A stretch of 64,000 nucleotides of DNA from Aphis gossypii (taxonomy: Eukaryota > Arthropoda > Insecta > Hemiptera > Aphididae). This document shows, in pieces, positions 36,901 to 51,660 of the stretch. The DNA lies in NCBI RefSeq assembly GCF_020184175.1, contig NC_065530.1, positions 64,271,260 through 64,335,259 of the forward strand, read 5' to 3'. The notes under the pieces are model-generated. The model did not search any database. It was not told the DNA's origin and worked only from the letters and a program-made list of their open reading frames with translations. Position 1 is the stretch's first letter. Each line of letters starts with the position of its first letter. Made by a program: the position numbers and the translations under genes.

Positions 36901-37331
36901 GTTTTTTTCGTCCCCTCGATGCAGTTCGCAGGTGGTTTTAAACCAAATTTTCGTTATTATCTTATACATAGGTACTATTATTATTATATGGTACTGCGTC
37001 AGAAAACCTTGAATTTGTCGTCGGGCACCGGCCTTTATAATAGTGGAATCGATTCGGCCAAATAGAAATCTCGCCATACCGATTATAATATCATTATTAT
37101 CATCGAGTAAATTATCACGAATTACACGTACTCGTAATATAATAATATATATACGTTTTTTTTATCAAAATGTCATATGTCCGTCGTCGGTCGGTCAATA
37201 ACCGGATCGCGATATCAATTTGTATTGCTCGTGTCGCGTTTTAGGCCGCTATTATCATATATGTCGTTCCGGTGTAGGTGACGTAGTACAGCTGTGGTAA
37301 ATATATAGGTACGTGTGATCGCGGTAGTGAA
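33925..37331. other. AT-rich stretch, no gene seen
   Basis: Contains a GT- and GC-rich patch at about 34060-34130, an (AT)n run at about 34658-34672, and a strong isolated acceptor-like tract ending CTTTGCTGCAG at about 34864 followed by AT-rich sequence with early stops in two of three frames. No exon is called. Confidence 0.4.

Positions 37332-37367
<36 letters not shown>
37332..37367. repeat. (ACG)12 microsatellite
   Basis: Twelve perfect ACG units, the longest pure trinucleotide run in the window, followed by GATGACC. It lies in a GC-richer patch (about 37300-37500) that also holds ACGGACGGCCGCGC, perhaps another regulatory island. Confidence 0.95.
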
Positions 37368-37368
<1 letters not shown>

Positions 37369-40300
37369 TGACCGGGTCGCCTAGACGGACGGCCGCGCTC
37401 AATGGGTCAAGGCGGATCGAGACGTGAATTCGTAAATCGTCCTAGGAATCCGAACGGCGGTGTGGCGTGCGCTGCAGTCGCATATATCACATCGCGGGTT
37501 TCTCGTATTATATTATGATATCCGACGACACATCCGTTTATTGTAGGTGAAGAATGACAATTATTGTCGTATTCACTCGATTTCTATTTTCTCCGCGGCC
37601 GTGCCGGCTCACGCGCTGCTATGCACAATATATATACCTATATAGGTATATAATACAATATCATCGATTTGTCTGGTGACTTTGACGAACGATCTCGCCG
37701 TGTTGAAAACAATATTATTATAATATGCGTCATTATATACGATACTATAACCGCCGGCCGCCGTCCCGTCGAGACTCCTGCAGCAGCAGACGAGAAAACC
37801 AGTGAATTTAATCGGATATATCACCTATATTATTCGAAAACAACGAAATAATGTGATACGATGCAGTGTCCTATTGAAATTTTTGAAACAATAGTCTATT
37901 CGCACAAACTTGTCAGATCGGGTCATCTCCGTCATCTGACGCTGCAAACAAAATATACATTATTATTACGATTTATACCGCTGCAGTATGATACGCGCAC
38001 AGTATCATATTTCGATAGTCTTAACGTCATTTCGATGATCGATCATCATACATACTTTATTTCATTTTAATTACTATATAATTAATTATAATTAACGTCA
38101 ATATATAGTAGTAAATACATAAACTCTTCGAGATCATAATGCATTTATAGGTAGATATATTAAACAATGATACGTAGCTCGTCTAATTTTTATTTCTTAC
38201 AGCGATACTAATAAAATCGTACCAGGTAAAATCAATGCAAATATTTTACAAAGTCTTATACGAATTCAAAAAATACAAACATACTCGTTTTCATCATTAT
38301 ATTCATATAGCAAAACAAATACATTAGTTTATATGATATAGTATTATTATGCAATTAGTACTTAGTATAATGTTTGATTTGATTTGATTTTTTTTTTTAT
38401 GACATAAATTTTAATAGCCCACTGCAGTTAATGAGATAAGCATTGCGCCTCTTCTTATTGTGAAACGCATTGTACAATGGTTAGCCGCCGCGTGACCTTA
38501 ATGAAACTTTGCGTCAACGCTATGTACTTATATACGTAGGTATAGTGTTTATAAATAAGGTATACTGTTTGCTAAATCGGCGTGCGTAAATATACTTGTG
38601 AGTTGTGATGAGCGAATAAGTATAAATTATTTTAAGTACTGAACGCCACAATCACGGTTGAGACATTGGTGACATTTTTTTTTGTTTTTGTTGTCGTTTG
38701 ATCTGAAATCATTTGCAATCAGCACGGGCAGGTCAGAAAAAAAAATTGACGGCGTTATAGAAGTGAACTGACCCAGGGTAAATAATAACTAAATAACTAA
38801 AAAACTCGCGTGCGTACGAAGTGTATGATATTTATTATATTATACAAACATCACCTGCGGAGCTTATAGTCCGAACCGGACACAATGACATTTGTCTGAA
38901 AGGCGGCCAAAAATTCCTGCGCGTTAACAATAATAATAATGTGCGCGTAGTGCACACGACCCGAGCCAATCGCTGGAGAATCGCACGATGTATGTAGTGT
39001 AAAATATGTGTGCCAAAAGTTTTGGCCTAAACCGTTCGATGCTGCGTGAAAATATCCCGAAATCGAACGATACGCAATACGGTCCTATATCAACAACGAA
39101 ACGACTACCTAGTTTTGTCCTATCGCCTATGTCCTATACGTATTTATAGGATCGAATTTTTATTTTATACGTTTGTTTGCTTTATAGATATTAAATATTG
39201 GATTTTTTGAGTGAATTTCTGAAACTCAGCTGTATCACACTTTTAGGACTGCAGTTGTTTGTCTTGTGTGATTGAATACTCGTTGCATTACTTGGTTTGT
39301 GGTCTGATTTTTTAAACTGTCGTCAAAATATTCAATTCTCAATTTTCAAAATGTAATAACACTTAGAGAACACAAAGCCGCGAACTCGTGTAATGTAATT
39401 ATTATAAATACATAATATTATATATAATATAATAAGCGTGCTCGCGTAGTTATTGCGTAACGTACATATTATAAGTACTCGGCATACCTACGTAATTATT
39501 GAAACTGTTAAATACAATATTATAAACGTTTCTCGAAAATATCCGCTGTTACCTGTTTTGGCATATTTACTCGTTACACGCGCGTAGTACGGGTGTCGCC
39601 GTATGTAAAAATCAATGATATTATAATTATTTAAGTAGGTACAAACAAAATATGACGAAATACATTTTTACGATTATCATGCGCACAACTTGAGGTGACC
39701 GGCACGCAACCGCCGCCGCGGTGAAGGTATGCGCAAAAACAATAATAATCCATTACGTTTAATAATATATATTATATTATTACGATGACGATTATTACAG
39801 AGTATAAACATTCGGTTTTACGTTCGTCCGCTAAATAGCGACATAAATGAATTTCGTGAGCACAGTCTATAAATTGTAGTCGGGGTCTCATTATTCGGCA
39901 TAGAGGTCATTTTGCAGTGTATTTAATATGATATTGGCAGTATATTATAAATTGTAAATTTTGATTTCAAAGCGTAAACTACCTGAATACTGTCCGATTG
40001 TATCATCTTCGTTTTAATAATTTATTGTCTGCATGTAAGTACTTCCCAGACACGTGTAAGAGGAAGGATGGGATCTGTTTTCGTGTGATAATAATGATAT
40101 AGTGCCTGCGATTCGTGCAACATAATATTGTATTATGTATATTACAGTGACGACGTTTTGAAGGGCGCTATATGCTGTGAGTGCGCAAATCGTAAAACGC
40201 GATTCTCGCCGCGATTTCCATCGGGTGTGACCCCTATACCCGGCGACCTTAACCTCTGCGAACACCATAATCCCATTTCGACGATGGGTAATAATACGTT

Positions 40301-40556
40301 GGAAACATGATTTCTACCTCTTTTTTTTTACGACTCGCGACGCACGAAAATAATAAGAATCGAAGCGGAATTGAAAAAAATCCGGGCTGAAGATGAGAAA
40401 AATAAAATGAATAAATAATGTCCACCCGAAGGTCTTCCTGTTTTAATCTTAAATTATCGAAATATAATAAATATTTCGCACAAACACAACCGCCAACTAT
40501 GTATAGTTGCTTAATATATAACGACGTAGTGTGGCCAAACAAGTTTACATAGTATT
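37368..40556. other. Mixed stretch, no supported gene
   Basis: GC-richer near 37370-37500 and 37590-37800, AT-rich beyond. A (TTTGA)3-like run lies near 38375. At about 40148-40290 an acceptor-like TATATTACAG precedes an open plus-strand patch with CCECANRKTRF and LCEHHNPIS, but the only donor (ATGG/GTAATA) is weak, so it is noted, not called. Confidence 0.4.
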
Positions 40557-40879
40557 ATATACAGGGTACCTCTAAAAAAATGTTCGTGAATATAAATTCA
40601 AAAAACTAATATTTTCATAATTCTCAACACAAAATTCAAAATTATTGATTTCCTTTAATTCTTTAAACATGAGTGGCAATGGAAATCTTAAAGTATATCT
40701 TTAATACTACTTGTTATGTAGTATTAATACTTCATAAATAATGTAGTTAAACCAACCTAAGCTATAGTCGGTTTTTCTATAATTTTCAATTATTTTTATC
40801 ATAAATCTACAGGCAAAATATAAAATAAAAATATTTTCCTAGTTTTGAAAAATAACTCGTTATCCCATAGCCTGTATAT
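40557..40879. mobile_element. MITE-like TIR element
   Basis: A block of about 320 bp bounded by ATATACAGG at 40557-40565 and its exact reverse complement CCTGTATAT at 40871-40879. Ends reading TACAGGGTACC resemble the CAGGGT-type termini common in insect MITEs. The interior is AT-rich and non-coding. The TATA overlapping each end could represent a TA target duplication, as Tc1/mariner-type elements make. The inverted repeat is short and could be coincidental. Confidence 0.4.
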
Positions 40880-42652
40880 TATGTTATATTTTTCTACATG
40901 CAATAGGTTTATTGTGCGTCAAAATTATACTGTAGTATAATGAATGCGCCTAAAATCATAACACAGTAATAGTCGTCAAACAATAATATAATAACGGTAG
41001 AGAAAATAACTTTAAAATTGTATAAAAATCGTATATAGCGTCGCTTAGTCTTGATGCACACTGCACATACCGTGGTATATAAAGTCGTCGTCGGAAACCG
41101 TCTACACTCGTTATGTATGCAAAACGGGTGATTATCATTAAACTATTCTTCGACAGGTACATACGTCATATGAAAATAGTAGTCGTCGATACGACAATAA
41201 TGATGATGGTGATAATAATATTACAGCAAGTACCGACTTATACTATTTTATAATAAATGAACCTCGTTGGCCGGCGGCCAGTCCGTCTCATTCGTTGTAT
41301 TGGTATGTATAGTATAATATATCGGAGTCGTGATTATAAGTATAACGAAATATTTATCACAGTATATATCATCATTATTCTGCTGTTCGTACGAGCCGTA
41401 TTTAAATATTATCGTTGTTGTTATAATGTGCACAAGTGCCTACATCGCTTTATTATGTTATATAGAATATTTAATTAATATATATAAATATAATATTATA
41501 TACACATGTATGGATTAAACCGACAGCCTCTTAACATATTATATGCTATAATAATGCTACGAAGCTGTATACAATATACCTACTCGTAGTGTTATTGGTA
41601 TATTATTTATTTGATTTTCAGTTAAGTACGTGGAAATAATGGTGTTAATATTTCGATAAAATTTATCCACTAAAGAATAGTATATTCTTATTCTGTTTTG
41701 TTTTACACGCGTATTTCTACAACGATTTCGCTTTTCGTCCTGCACCACGCCGAATGCGTGTACGCTATCCATCGTAAAATTATAATACAGCTATAGTGCA
41801 TTGAAATATATATATATACTCGTAGGTAGGCAAGTCACAGCTACTTATTTTCCAGACTTCTCATTGAAAACAATTATGAGACAACGATGAATGAAAAGAA
41901 GTGAATTAATACATTGGGCGCAGCCAATATCCATACACAGAATCCGAAACGTCGCGTCATGATAATCTTATTAAAAACGTACTATAAAATTTTCGTAATC
42001 ATATGTTACTGCGTCGCGTCAATTAATCGGTAGAGTGGTGGGTGACATATTATGACGTTTTCACGAGAAATATTACAATAAATCTCACCACCGCCGTTAC
42101 GCAACGTCTGATGAATAATAATTATAATATTTAATAATATACGACATTCCGGGTAAAGAATCGATGATTATTGTTAAATACCGCGTTGAAACAGTTCGTT
42201 GTTAATAAAGCGCATATACCTCGATTATTATTATTGTCGTTGAAACGGTGAAGCATAATCGTTGTGTTATTAAAACTTAAAACCGGAACGACAATAATAA
42301 TATCGCTTTACGTCTATGTTATGTATAATATCGTGTACATAAGCTTCGAAAGTAAGAAAGAAAACAAAACGATAAAACTCAGACTTAAGTATTAATTATC
42401 GATGTATGATGTAGTTTAATAGTAGTTCTGAATATGTTCCGATTAACTTAACCAATTAACACGCGTGACGTTATATCAATAATGGTATGCTTATGATAAC
42501 GATCGCTCGATATTATATTATATTATACCGTTTAATATTATTATACGTCGTTTGCTTTAATATTAGAAATAAATATTTGTTTTTTTAATGAATACCGCCG
42601 ATTCCATGTGTACGATTGTCGTTTTAATGGTGTGCTTATTTATTTGTTTCAG
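40880..42652. other. AT-rich, probably intronic
   Basis: No exon-like patch. If the exon at 42653 belongs to a gene starting in the 19-20 kb island or at 8.4 kb, this is part of a long intron. The frames at 41248-41518 are AT-driven. Confidence 0.4.
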
Positions 42653-42687
42653 AATACCGGAAGTGAGCCTATACAAAAGCTGTTTCG
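42653..42687 (+). CDS. Small internal exon (5' UTR or coding)
   Basis: A clear acceptor, TTATTTATTTGTTTCAG, ends at 42652, and 35 bases later comes TTTCG/GTAAGTCC, a consensus donor. Both signals are among the best in the window. Two frames are open; the one reading IPEVSLYKSCF leaves one base over, which is the phase needed to continue into the open frame of the exon at 53174. The exon is too short for any protein assignment. It may equally be an untranslated exon, because the next-but-one exon carries a good candidate start codon. Strand, order and splice quality make it part of the same plus-strand transcript, separated by an intron of about 10.5 kb. Confidence 0.55.
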
Positions 42688-44618
42688 GTAAGTCCTAAGA
42701 TATTTTACGATAACGATATTACTATAATAAATCTAAAATAATATTATAGTAAAATATAATGAACCGTGTGGTTCTCTCTTTACATATACGGTATACAAAA
42801 TATACACGGTGCGTATACCTATAGAAGACGTGTATTATATATTGTGCGGTGGGTACCACCCGTGTGCGCTGTAACACGTATATAATATGACATTATATCG
42901 CGAAAACTGTGTCAAACGACTGGTTCGATAGGTATACCTCGTAACATTTAGGCCGATCGGATCGATTTTTCCGTATTGCCTATACCTATATATTTCTGTC
43001 GCGCGGGTCCACATGCAGCATCCGACCGTCGAGTTCGGCGGCGGCGGCGGTATTGAGTGCGTACGCGTCTTTAATTCGATAAACATATTATTATCATAAT
43101 AATACGTATATAATAATAATATAAACGACACACACGGGCATTATTAATATTATTATTTTAGACGAGAGAGTGTGGGCCACATTAAACTTGTGAAATTATC
43201 GGCGCGATGGCGGGTTGTTGAACCTGAGCTAGTAGCTAGTAGTCTTCTTCTGCCGCGACTCTGCAGCAGCACACACACACATTGTATGCCGCGGCCGATG
43301 TTCACAAAGCGTTTGTTCGCGATTATTACAATAGAGTACCGTAATGGCAATATATTATATTATATATTATATATATATAGGCGATTATATCAAATATACG
43401 CTTAAACTCGTTACTCGTGTTACTTATTACATTAACCCGTTGCGGCAGAGAATATATAAGCTTTCCGTGCGTGCGTGCTCGCCGACGGTTGTGTATTGTA
43501 AAACGTCCTCTTGCTGCGAGGGTGATAGTCCGAAACCACTACAACATAATATTTGGCCAGAAAAACGTACGGACGTCTATCGTACGGACCATCGACTCGA
43601 TGTCGTAGCGATTTGTACCACAGTTGATGGTTTTTTACTTAGAATAAATATTAGGTACTAGAATAAAAATCTAGTCGTACATTTTATACACGGTATCGAT
43701 AATAAAAGATATTACCTATATTGGCAATTACGATTTACAGTAGGTACCTATACGAGTACAATAATTATACTTTCCACTGTATTAGATTAACTGATTGTCC
43801 GCGTCATATTTTTCGAATTCCATAATAATATAATCGGTAGACTATAATAGAATTTACGTAAGTATATGTATACCGATTTTTTATTATCGATTTACTCGGT
43901 AGTGTTCACATAATACGGTCTATAAAAATTATTAATCGGCGGAATTCACATGTATCCATTTCGCATTTTTTAGCTGCCAGGAGACTACTAACAAATGTTT
44001 TCATTATTTTCGTTTTTTCTCTGCAGCAGATATATTTTATTTTTTAGAATATTATGTCTAATATAGGATAGTATACATTATATTAATATATTATATATTT
44101 TCCATCTAAACGCTTTTTTTGCCTTCTGCAATATTATACATTATTTTAATAATATTATCAGTCAGTGAATAGTTTTTCTCCCAAATTCTATTCCTCATCT
44201 CCGTGCATTTAAATCTTCCTCAGTACTCACAACTACCGTCATCGCCGCACACACGTAAATCATAAATCGCAAATATATGTTTAATATTTATCATTAGTCA
44301 TTACCAATATAATATAATATCCTTCCGCCGCCGATAAATATATACCACGCACCTATATAATTATATAAATACCGCGCAGTACCTACGTGTGTATAACATA
44401 ATAACATTATTATTATTTCATACATTATTTTACTCGAACTAGCCCGACAATAGCGTTTACGTTCGTGATTTTCATTTAGTTTTTTTTATTACAAATCTTC
44501 AACGCGTATTTCAATAGTACACCATATTTATATGAGTGTGCAAAATTATTTTTTATGCATACGTAAATAACGTTAGCAAATTCCGAACAGAACAATTAGA
44601 AATGACGGACGCTAGACA

Positions 44619-44641
44619 TTTATTATTATTATTATTATTAT
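44619..44641. repeat. (ATT)n microsatellite
   Basis: About seven to eight ATT units inside the probable intron. Confidence 0.85.
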
Positions 44642-47600
44642 GGAATTAATGAGTCCGCACGCGTGTTTGTATATACGTATGTATTATAATTCTTTTGAAA
44701 ATAATATAATATTCACGAGCTAAAGATACATTATGTTATTATTTTAAAATTTATAAATATATACAATATACATAAACACAAATATACGAGTACAAACATT
44801 TTTCTGACTACCGCGGTAATGCTATTGCAATCGTTGTCGTGGCAAGGTTAAGCTGTATATACATTATACAATAATAATGATATAAATATATATCATTATA
44901 TTAAATAGTGTACACGTTTGTGCAGCGACAAACAACACTAATTGATTCATCAGGACTCGGGAAATAATAAATATAGGTACAAGTAGTATAACTGCCAACG
45001 AGAGAGTACAGTTTAACATAAATAATTCTTTCCTAGTAGCTTTTTAGACTAAAATATGTTAAAAGTTCGAGCGATTTCCGTGGACTTTCTATGAAAATAC
45101 ATATTACACGAGTTTTTCCTAATAACATTCAACCCGTCTTATATGAAATTGTTTTCTCCTCAGGGCCCGTCGAACACTTAAACACAACTACCAAAACGCG
45201 TATAAACCGCCAACAGCAAAAAAGTTTTAATAAGGTCGAGAGTGATGTGTTTTCATTTTGACATTGTGTAATATTTAGACATATTTGGACGAAAACAAAC
45301 TCATAGCCGACTCTCGTTTCTCGTTATTAATATTATTATTATAGGTATTTAATATTTATATTATGCACAATAAACAGGTCGTATTCTCGAGTGAAAAGTG
45401 CAGTACAGTATTGTCGTAAATAATACACAAATTTATCGTTAAATTAAAAAAAAAAAAATGTATAAATAATAGATTGAGGTCGTAATACTGCAACTTTTTA
45501 TTTAAAATTATACCGACTTAATCAGTGAGTTAGTTGAGTTATGAACTGCACTTGCTGTCTTTGATATTGGGGAATTCTTGTTACTAAGTCGTATGTGAAA
45601 ATTCGTGGAAAACAGACTTCTAACCTTTGGAAATCCCAATCGCAAACGAGGTCGGTCCCAATCGATACCGGTTGACCGAACGCACTTTCAGTGTGGGCGC
45701 CCGTTGAAGCAGACTGCAGACAGCAGTTGACCGTGGTCGCGGTGTCACTGCCTCGGGGTGATCGTATACATCATGCACTAAAAAATTACTGTAACGGTAT
45801 ACACGACATATAAAAAACCTAACTATATAATATTTCATATTATTATATAGGTGATTTCAGCTATCCGGGCCGCATGACGCTGCTGAATGATCTCGGGATT
45901 TTTCCGATTTTTTTTCCGTCAGCAGACGCGTAGAATTATACGAAAATAATATACCTAATTCTATTATATACACGCAAATGATTCATTTAACTGATATATT
46001 TTTGTGATATTAAAATTTAAAAAAATATTTTTAAATATTATATACTTATTTATTAATTTCACACAAAAATATGTATTTAAAAAACTATTTAGAAATTACC
46101 GTGCATCCTGCAGTAGTCCGATATACTATATCAGCCTGTATATTATTATAAGTCATAACTATATAAGTACTCAGTAATATCGACATATCATTAATAGCAC
46201 GATTGCCGATTTGCCAATTCTAGCGCGCAACTGCAAATACACGCGTGTCGCATATTATATTCACCGCTGTTTCTGAAAATTGCAATTGCATTTTATGGTC
46301 ACCCGCAGCAGCGTCAGACGCTTATTATATTATACAGCATATTAAACTCGTACTCCTAACGGCTAACAATATGATACTTAATAATACATACAATGATCTA
46401 ATGTAATAATAATAACGATCGACACGCACGATGGACACATAAAAACGGATCGTTCCGAAAAGGGAAAGAGAGAAAAATCGTGTCACAGATTTGCCAAACC
46501 GTCGATATTATAGAGGACGAATATTGATTTTCGTACTGCATACGCTGCAGTCAAATTATGATTTCACGTAACGTCGCGCCCATTAATCGATGCCTTATAC
46601 GGAAATACGCGAAATTAACAATTCCATTATATTTTTCGAATTTAGAAACTTTCGTATACTGTTTGTTATACATACCAGAGCTCGATGGTGATGAGATATG
46701 GTATACACAAATGGCAAATTTGTCAAGTGGAAAAAATTTTCTCAAGGTAGTCGAGTAATTTAGCAAAAAAATTTTCACGTATCTGAGACTTGCCGGCAAT
46801 CAGTGCGAGGAAAATATTTTCACAGGAAGGTCACTTCCACTCGATGGCAAGCGAGATAAACCTTCTTTGTAGAGGACACGTATGTGCCTAGGTAGATTAT
46901 ACGATTCTGAATGTTGGACTATGTGGATCTTGTTTCGAAAAAATATAGGTGACTAGGTATACGCGCTATTACATTTTTGTAAGATCTTTATATAACTACG
47001 CAGCTCGTTATTGTTTCTGCTGCAATACCGCGTGAAGTCATGTCCGGTGGATTTCCTTGACGTGATAGACAATTTAATAATCGCACTTTGAAACGAATAT
47101 GAAATGCATATTATACATTATTGTTAGAGGTCGTCAGAACTAATTAATTTGGCCTAGTATAGAATAAACATATTTTTATACAAGTACACTGGTGGATAGC
47201 AATCCATACCGCAATGCGGTGATTGCCCAGGCAAATCGATAGTAGTTCTTCGTAAAATTATCTTTCTATATAAGCTTACATAACACATAATATAATAATA
47301 ATTATAACCAGTCTTCTACTTAACGTGCGTGTTATTATTGTTTTATATAAATAAAAACGTAAAATAATAATTACTATCGCATATTTATTATTATTTAATT
47401 TATAGTCGTAGAACATAGAGTATAGTGTATACACAAGTATAATAATAATATACGTTTTTACTCGATTGTCAAATTTTAGGACATCAATCACTACGGCTGT
47501 AGTTAATTTTCTCGCCATGTACGTATTATATTATCATGTATCTACATGGTTTCCGCAATAAAATTTCGATGAGGTTCCTTATTCTTATAAGATATTAAAA

Positions 47601-50600
47601 TATTATTATAATTCGGCGCGATTCATTATAAATTAAAATTACCGGTTTTCGATGTACGATTCTGGTCAGTATAAACCATTCTATGTTTTATAATCAATGG
47701 TGAGGGACATATAGCCAAACATATATTATATTGTATCGACATATAAATTTAATAATTTTGATTAGATAATTGAATAATTACCATTATGTATCTAATTTCC
47801 TAATTAATAAAGTGTGCCTTGCTCTCTGAATAATTAAAATTAATGTTTAATACTTTAAACACTTTAAAATATAAAATTGCGCCATTATAGTTGTATAACC
47901 AAGGTGTTAATTAAAAAAAAATTAACTATCTTTTTTTAAATTTTTTCCATTTAATATTAAACATAATAGTTAAATCTACCTGTTATTTTTTTTTATATTT
48001 AAAAATATATGTATATTAATTTAAAACTCAACGTTCTTAACACTAATTTAATAAGTTTTGCAAGTAATTTTCATTTTCATTACATTCCCCACACACCTTT
48101 ACATAAATATAAACATTAAATACTATATAAATACTATAATATATAATTCGTCACTTCGTTATGACTTGCAGCGATCGCTCAAATTTTAACTAAATTATTC
48201 GATTACCAGTTTAGGCGGTTTGGCGGTTTCTTTTTATTCATTTTTTCCAAGTCACACCGAAACGTTATATATATGGTAACGAAATGTATAATATTTCATT
48301 ACGCAAACCGCGTGCATGTGTAAATACATCCGATGTATACACTGTCAAGCTGCTGGTATATAAGACGCGTTAACGGTTGTCAGTTTGTTTGAAATCATGA
48401 TAATATTACAGCGATTAATGACAAAAAGCCGGTTTTCCTCGTTGGCTGCTGCACGTGTAGTCATCATATAATTCGTACACCGTATAGCTAACGCCGCTAA
48501 AATATTTAGGCGCATTTATATCATAATTTCCGACGGGAAAACAATACATAAGAATTGCGTAAACGTACAAATGTACAATATGCGATTGCCAATTCTTAAC
48601 GATAGTATATATCATAGAAAATCTTCTCGACGTTCCCGTGTCGCGAACCCCGTTCGACATGATCGTTGTGCATTATCGTCCGCGTTGTTTTATCGGACAC
48701 CTGTATCTGATTCTTCGTCTCTCCGATACATTATATTCTCACGGACGGCAAAAAGCACGCAGTGCCCGATACGTGCCGCGAATACGTGTGAAATCGCATG
48801 CATATAGGTATACGCCGAAGGAGGAGAGCATACCTAAACAGAAAAATCGGTATGATATTATATATTATATATTTCTTATTAAATACGCCGTCGAACGGCG
48901 ATGTGTATAAGAACGATTTTAACATTCAGACCAGCGCACGCGATCGTTCATTCATCGCGTATTATATAGGTACATTTACATTACACATTTATACATTATA
49001 CCAATACAGCTCATATATATATATATATAATATAATGTATACGCACGTCCCTCTCCTGTTATCTAGCCGCCAACACGTCAATCGTATGGACTGGACAAGT
49101 AAAAAAAAAGACGTTTTTATATCTGCTATACGAGTTGCACGGATTTGCTAATATACCATCAATGCCTTGACCACTGATAATGACCAACAAACCCTCTGAC
49201 CCTACCGTGCAGCTTACTATATTCGTATATTTGTGTGCTGTGAAAGACAATTCTTTCATTTGACTATATATACTAAAATTGTAAGGTCAATTTTGATACC
49301 TGATATTTTCAAATATTATTTATGAGAATATAAGCATAGTATTATGATACCATTTTTTAAACGACATTTACAATTATCAATATCGATATCGACTAGTTAT
49401 GTTACCCTCCTTCTGATCCATCTATCTGTTATTAGCTCGTCATCAAAAAAAAATTCATTAGATTTATTTTTTAACAGCGGGTAGTAATGAAATTTAATAT
49501 ATTTGCACGTTTCTGAGCCCTGCTCAAACGGTCATATACTATCATAATATCATCAAAACAACAATCGTGATCCGAACGTCCTACAATTCATTAGTCATAA
49601 TAGAAGTCTTCGTTATCGTTAATGTGTATATTTAAAAATTTATGACTGGTTCGATCAATGTAAACAATTATTCACGACTGTATTTACCTTTTTCGTCTGA
49701 AAATTGTTGTTAATATATCCAATTTAATTGTATGTCACTGCAACAGCGTGTCTCTCGCCATTATTTAATAGTCTCGATAACGTCATTCACGTGCACGATT
49801 TCAATATTTCTTTGGCCGCACAATATAATGTCACATCAACAAACGTGTAGTTCGATTTTTTTTAGTTTGATTGAAAAAATAATTATCTATTGTTATGATA
49901 TACTACACTCACATGCTGTATTGATAATTGTATGAAATTAATTTTTATCCTTTAATATAATATCATCGTGTATCTAAGATTTTTTATTTTAACTGTAAAA
50001 ATATAATAACCTAATAAATTATATCTAAAAAAAAAATTATTATCTTAAACGTAGGTAGTTTTGACTAGGAGCAAATTTTCGTTCATAACACATGGTTTCC
50101 GTTAATCTCGACGGCAGTTTATAGCCCACTATAATAGGTATATGTTTAAACTTTTCAATGTGTAAATCATAATTTTAATAAATATTTTATTAAAGTAAAA
50201 TATTGGAATTGTGTATAAAGTCATTTGCATGATAATAATATGTTTTATCAGTGACCACGATTTTCCATTACTCTGTTACTCTTGTTACTCGCGAAACAAC
50301 TCTTTCAGCAGCTTTTCGATCGTGTATTATTATAATATTGAAAAATGATTATTATTGTTATACTATATTAACTAGAAACGGTACATTTTGTTACTACTTA
50401 GTACTTATGTATTTAATTTCACTGCAGTTTATGTATGTATATCGTCGAGCGTAAATCCCACCGGTAATTATATTATTTATTATTTAAACGAGCAACTTTG
50501 CAGCGTATAAACACATCAATTACCGTTGTAAGCATCCATTTTTTGTATTGTACGTAAATCAGTCGTAATGTATGTGTGCATGTGTGTGTGTGTTTTTTAT

Positions 50601-51636
50601 GAACGCATGACTCCACAAAAACGCACACCTATATATACATACTAGATATAAAACGTATATACACTCAAGCATAATATATTAATATATAATATTATGTCGG
50701 AACATCAATTATAAACCGAATATAAAAAATTGTAATAATAAACATGAAAGTACCGTTTTTTCTCGTGTGTATAAGGTATAGTTAAACTAAAAACTATATA
50801 TATACCCTGTAATGTTATAAATATACTACGATAAATTATACAGTTTTACTTATAAATAAAAAATATCGTGCAACCGTTCTGTATCCATATATTATGCCTG
50901 CAGCACTACGACCACATCATACTTCTATTACCTAGCTTACGTAATATTATGATTTGTCGCTACTGAACTTTTTCTCGTCTATACTTTTATTCGTGTTTAT
51001 TACATACATAAATAGTGTTAGTTTTCGTATCATATATATTATTATAACAATAACTGCAGCTACAGTTGTAGTTTACTGTATTGAAAAGACCGAGACGAAA
51101 ATGAAAATCACACACAACTGCGATACGTTAAGCTGCTACAGCGTTAGAGACTTTAACGACCGTCAAAATTGCGGTCGAATCGCCGCATTGCAACGAATAA
51201 AATGTATTTCTTAAATGCAGTATGCCGGTCATAATAGCAATGCGATCATACTATTATTATTGCTCTATCCGTCTAATCGTGATCGGCGCATTTTTCGCGT
51301 GGTGACAGTTCGTATAGGTATATACGAGTTTTTTTCATACATAGCTGGTACATTTTTCATTACATATTATACATATTACATAGATAGGTACAGCAGTACA
51401 CTGCATATATCTATGTGCACACGTGTAAAGGCGATCGCGTGGCCGACCGGGATAACCAGTTCTTCTGGGAAACTGGTCGCAGCACTCGGGTATTTTTGCG
51501 CATTGTCCTGCGAGTAAATATAATAATATGTTTAGCTAGGAGACGGAACAGAAAAAAATATTTTTTAAAAACGACCGGTTTATTCACGGTTACTTATTTA
51601 TTTATTCGACTTACGCACGCGGTGGTGAATTATCAT

Positions 51637-51660
51637 CATTATTATTATTATTATTATTAT
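51637..51660. repeat. (ATT)8 microsatellite
   Basis: Eight ATT units, preceded by TCATC. It produces the Tyr run at the end of the frame 51415-51681, which is therefore not treated as a gene. Confidence 0.85.

Noticed and set aside
40148..40290. Plus-strand Cys/His-containing patch after TATATTACAG
   Set aside because: Suggestive of a zinc-binding motif but the spacing fits no finger family I know, and the donor is weak.
45164..45240. Plus-strand patch after a strong acceptor TTTTCTCCTCAG
   Set aside because: Two frames stay open, no good donor follows, and it lies within a probable intron. A cryptic acceptor is the simpler reading.
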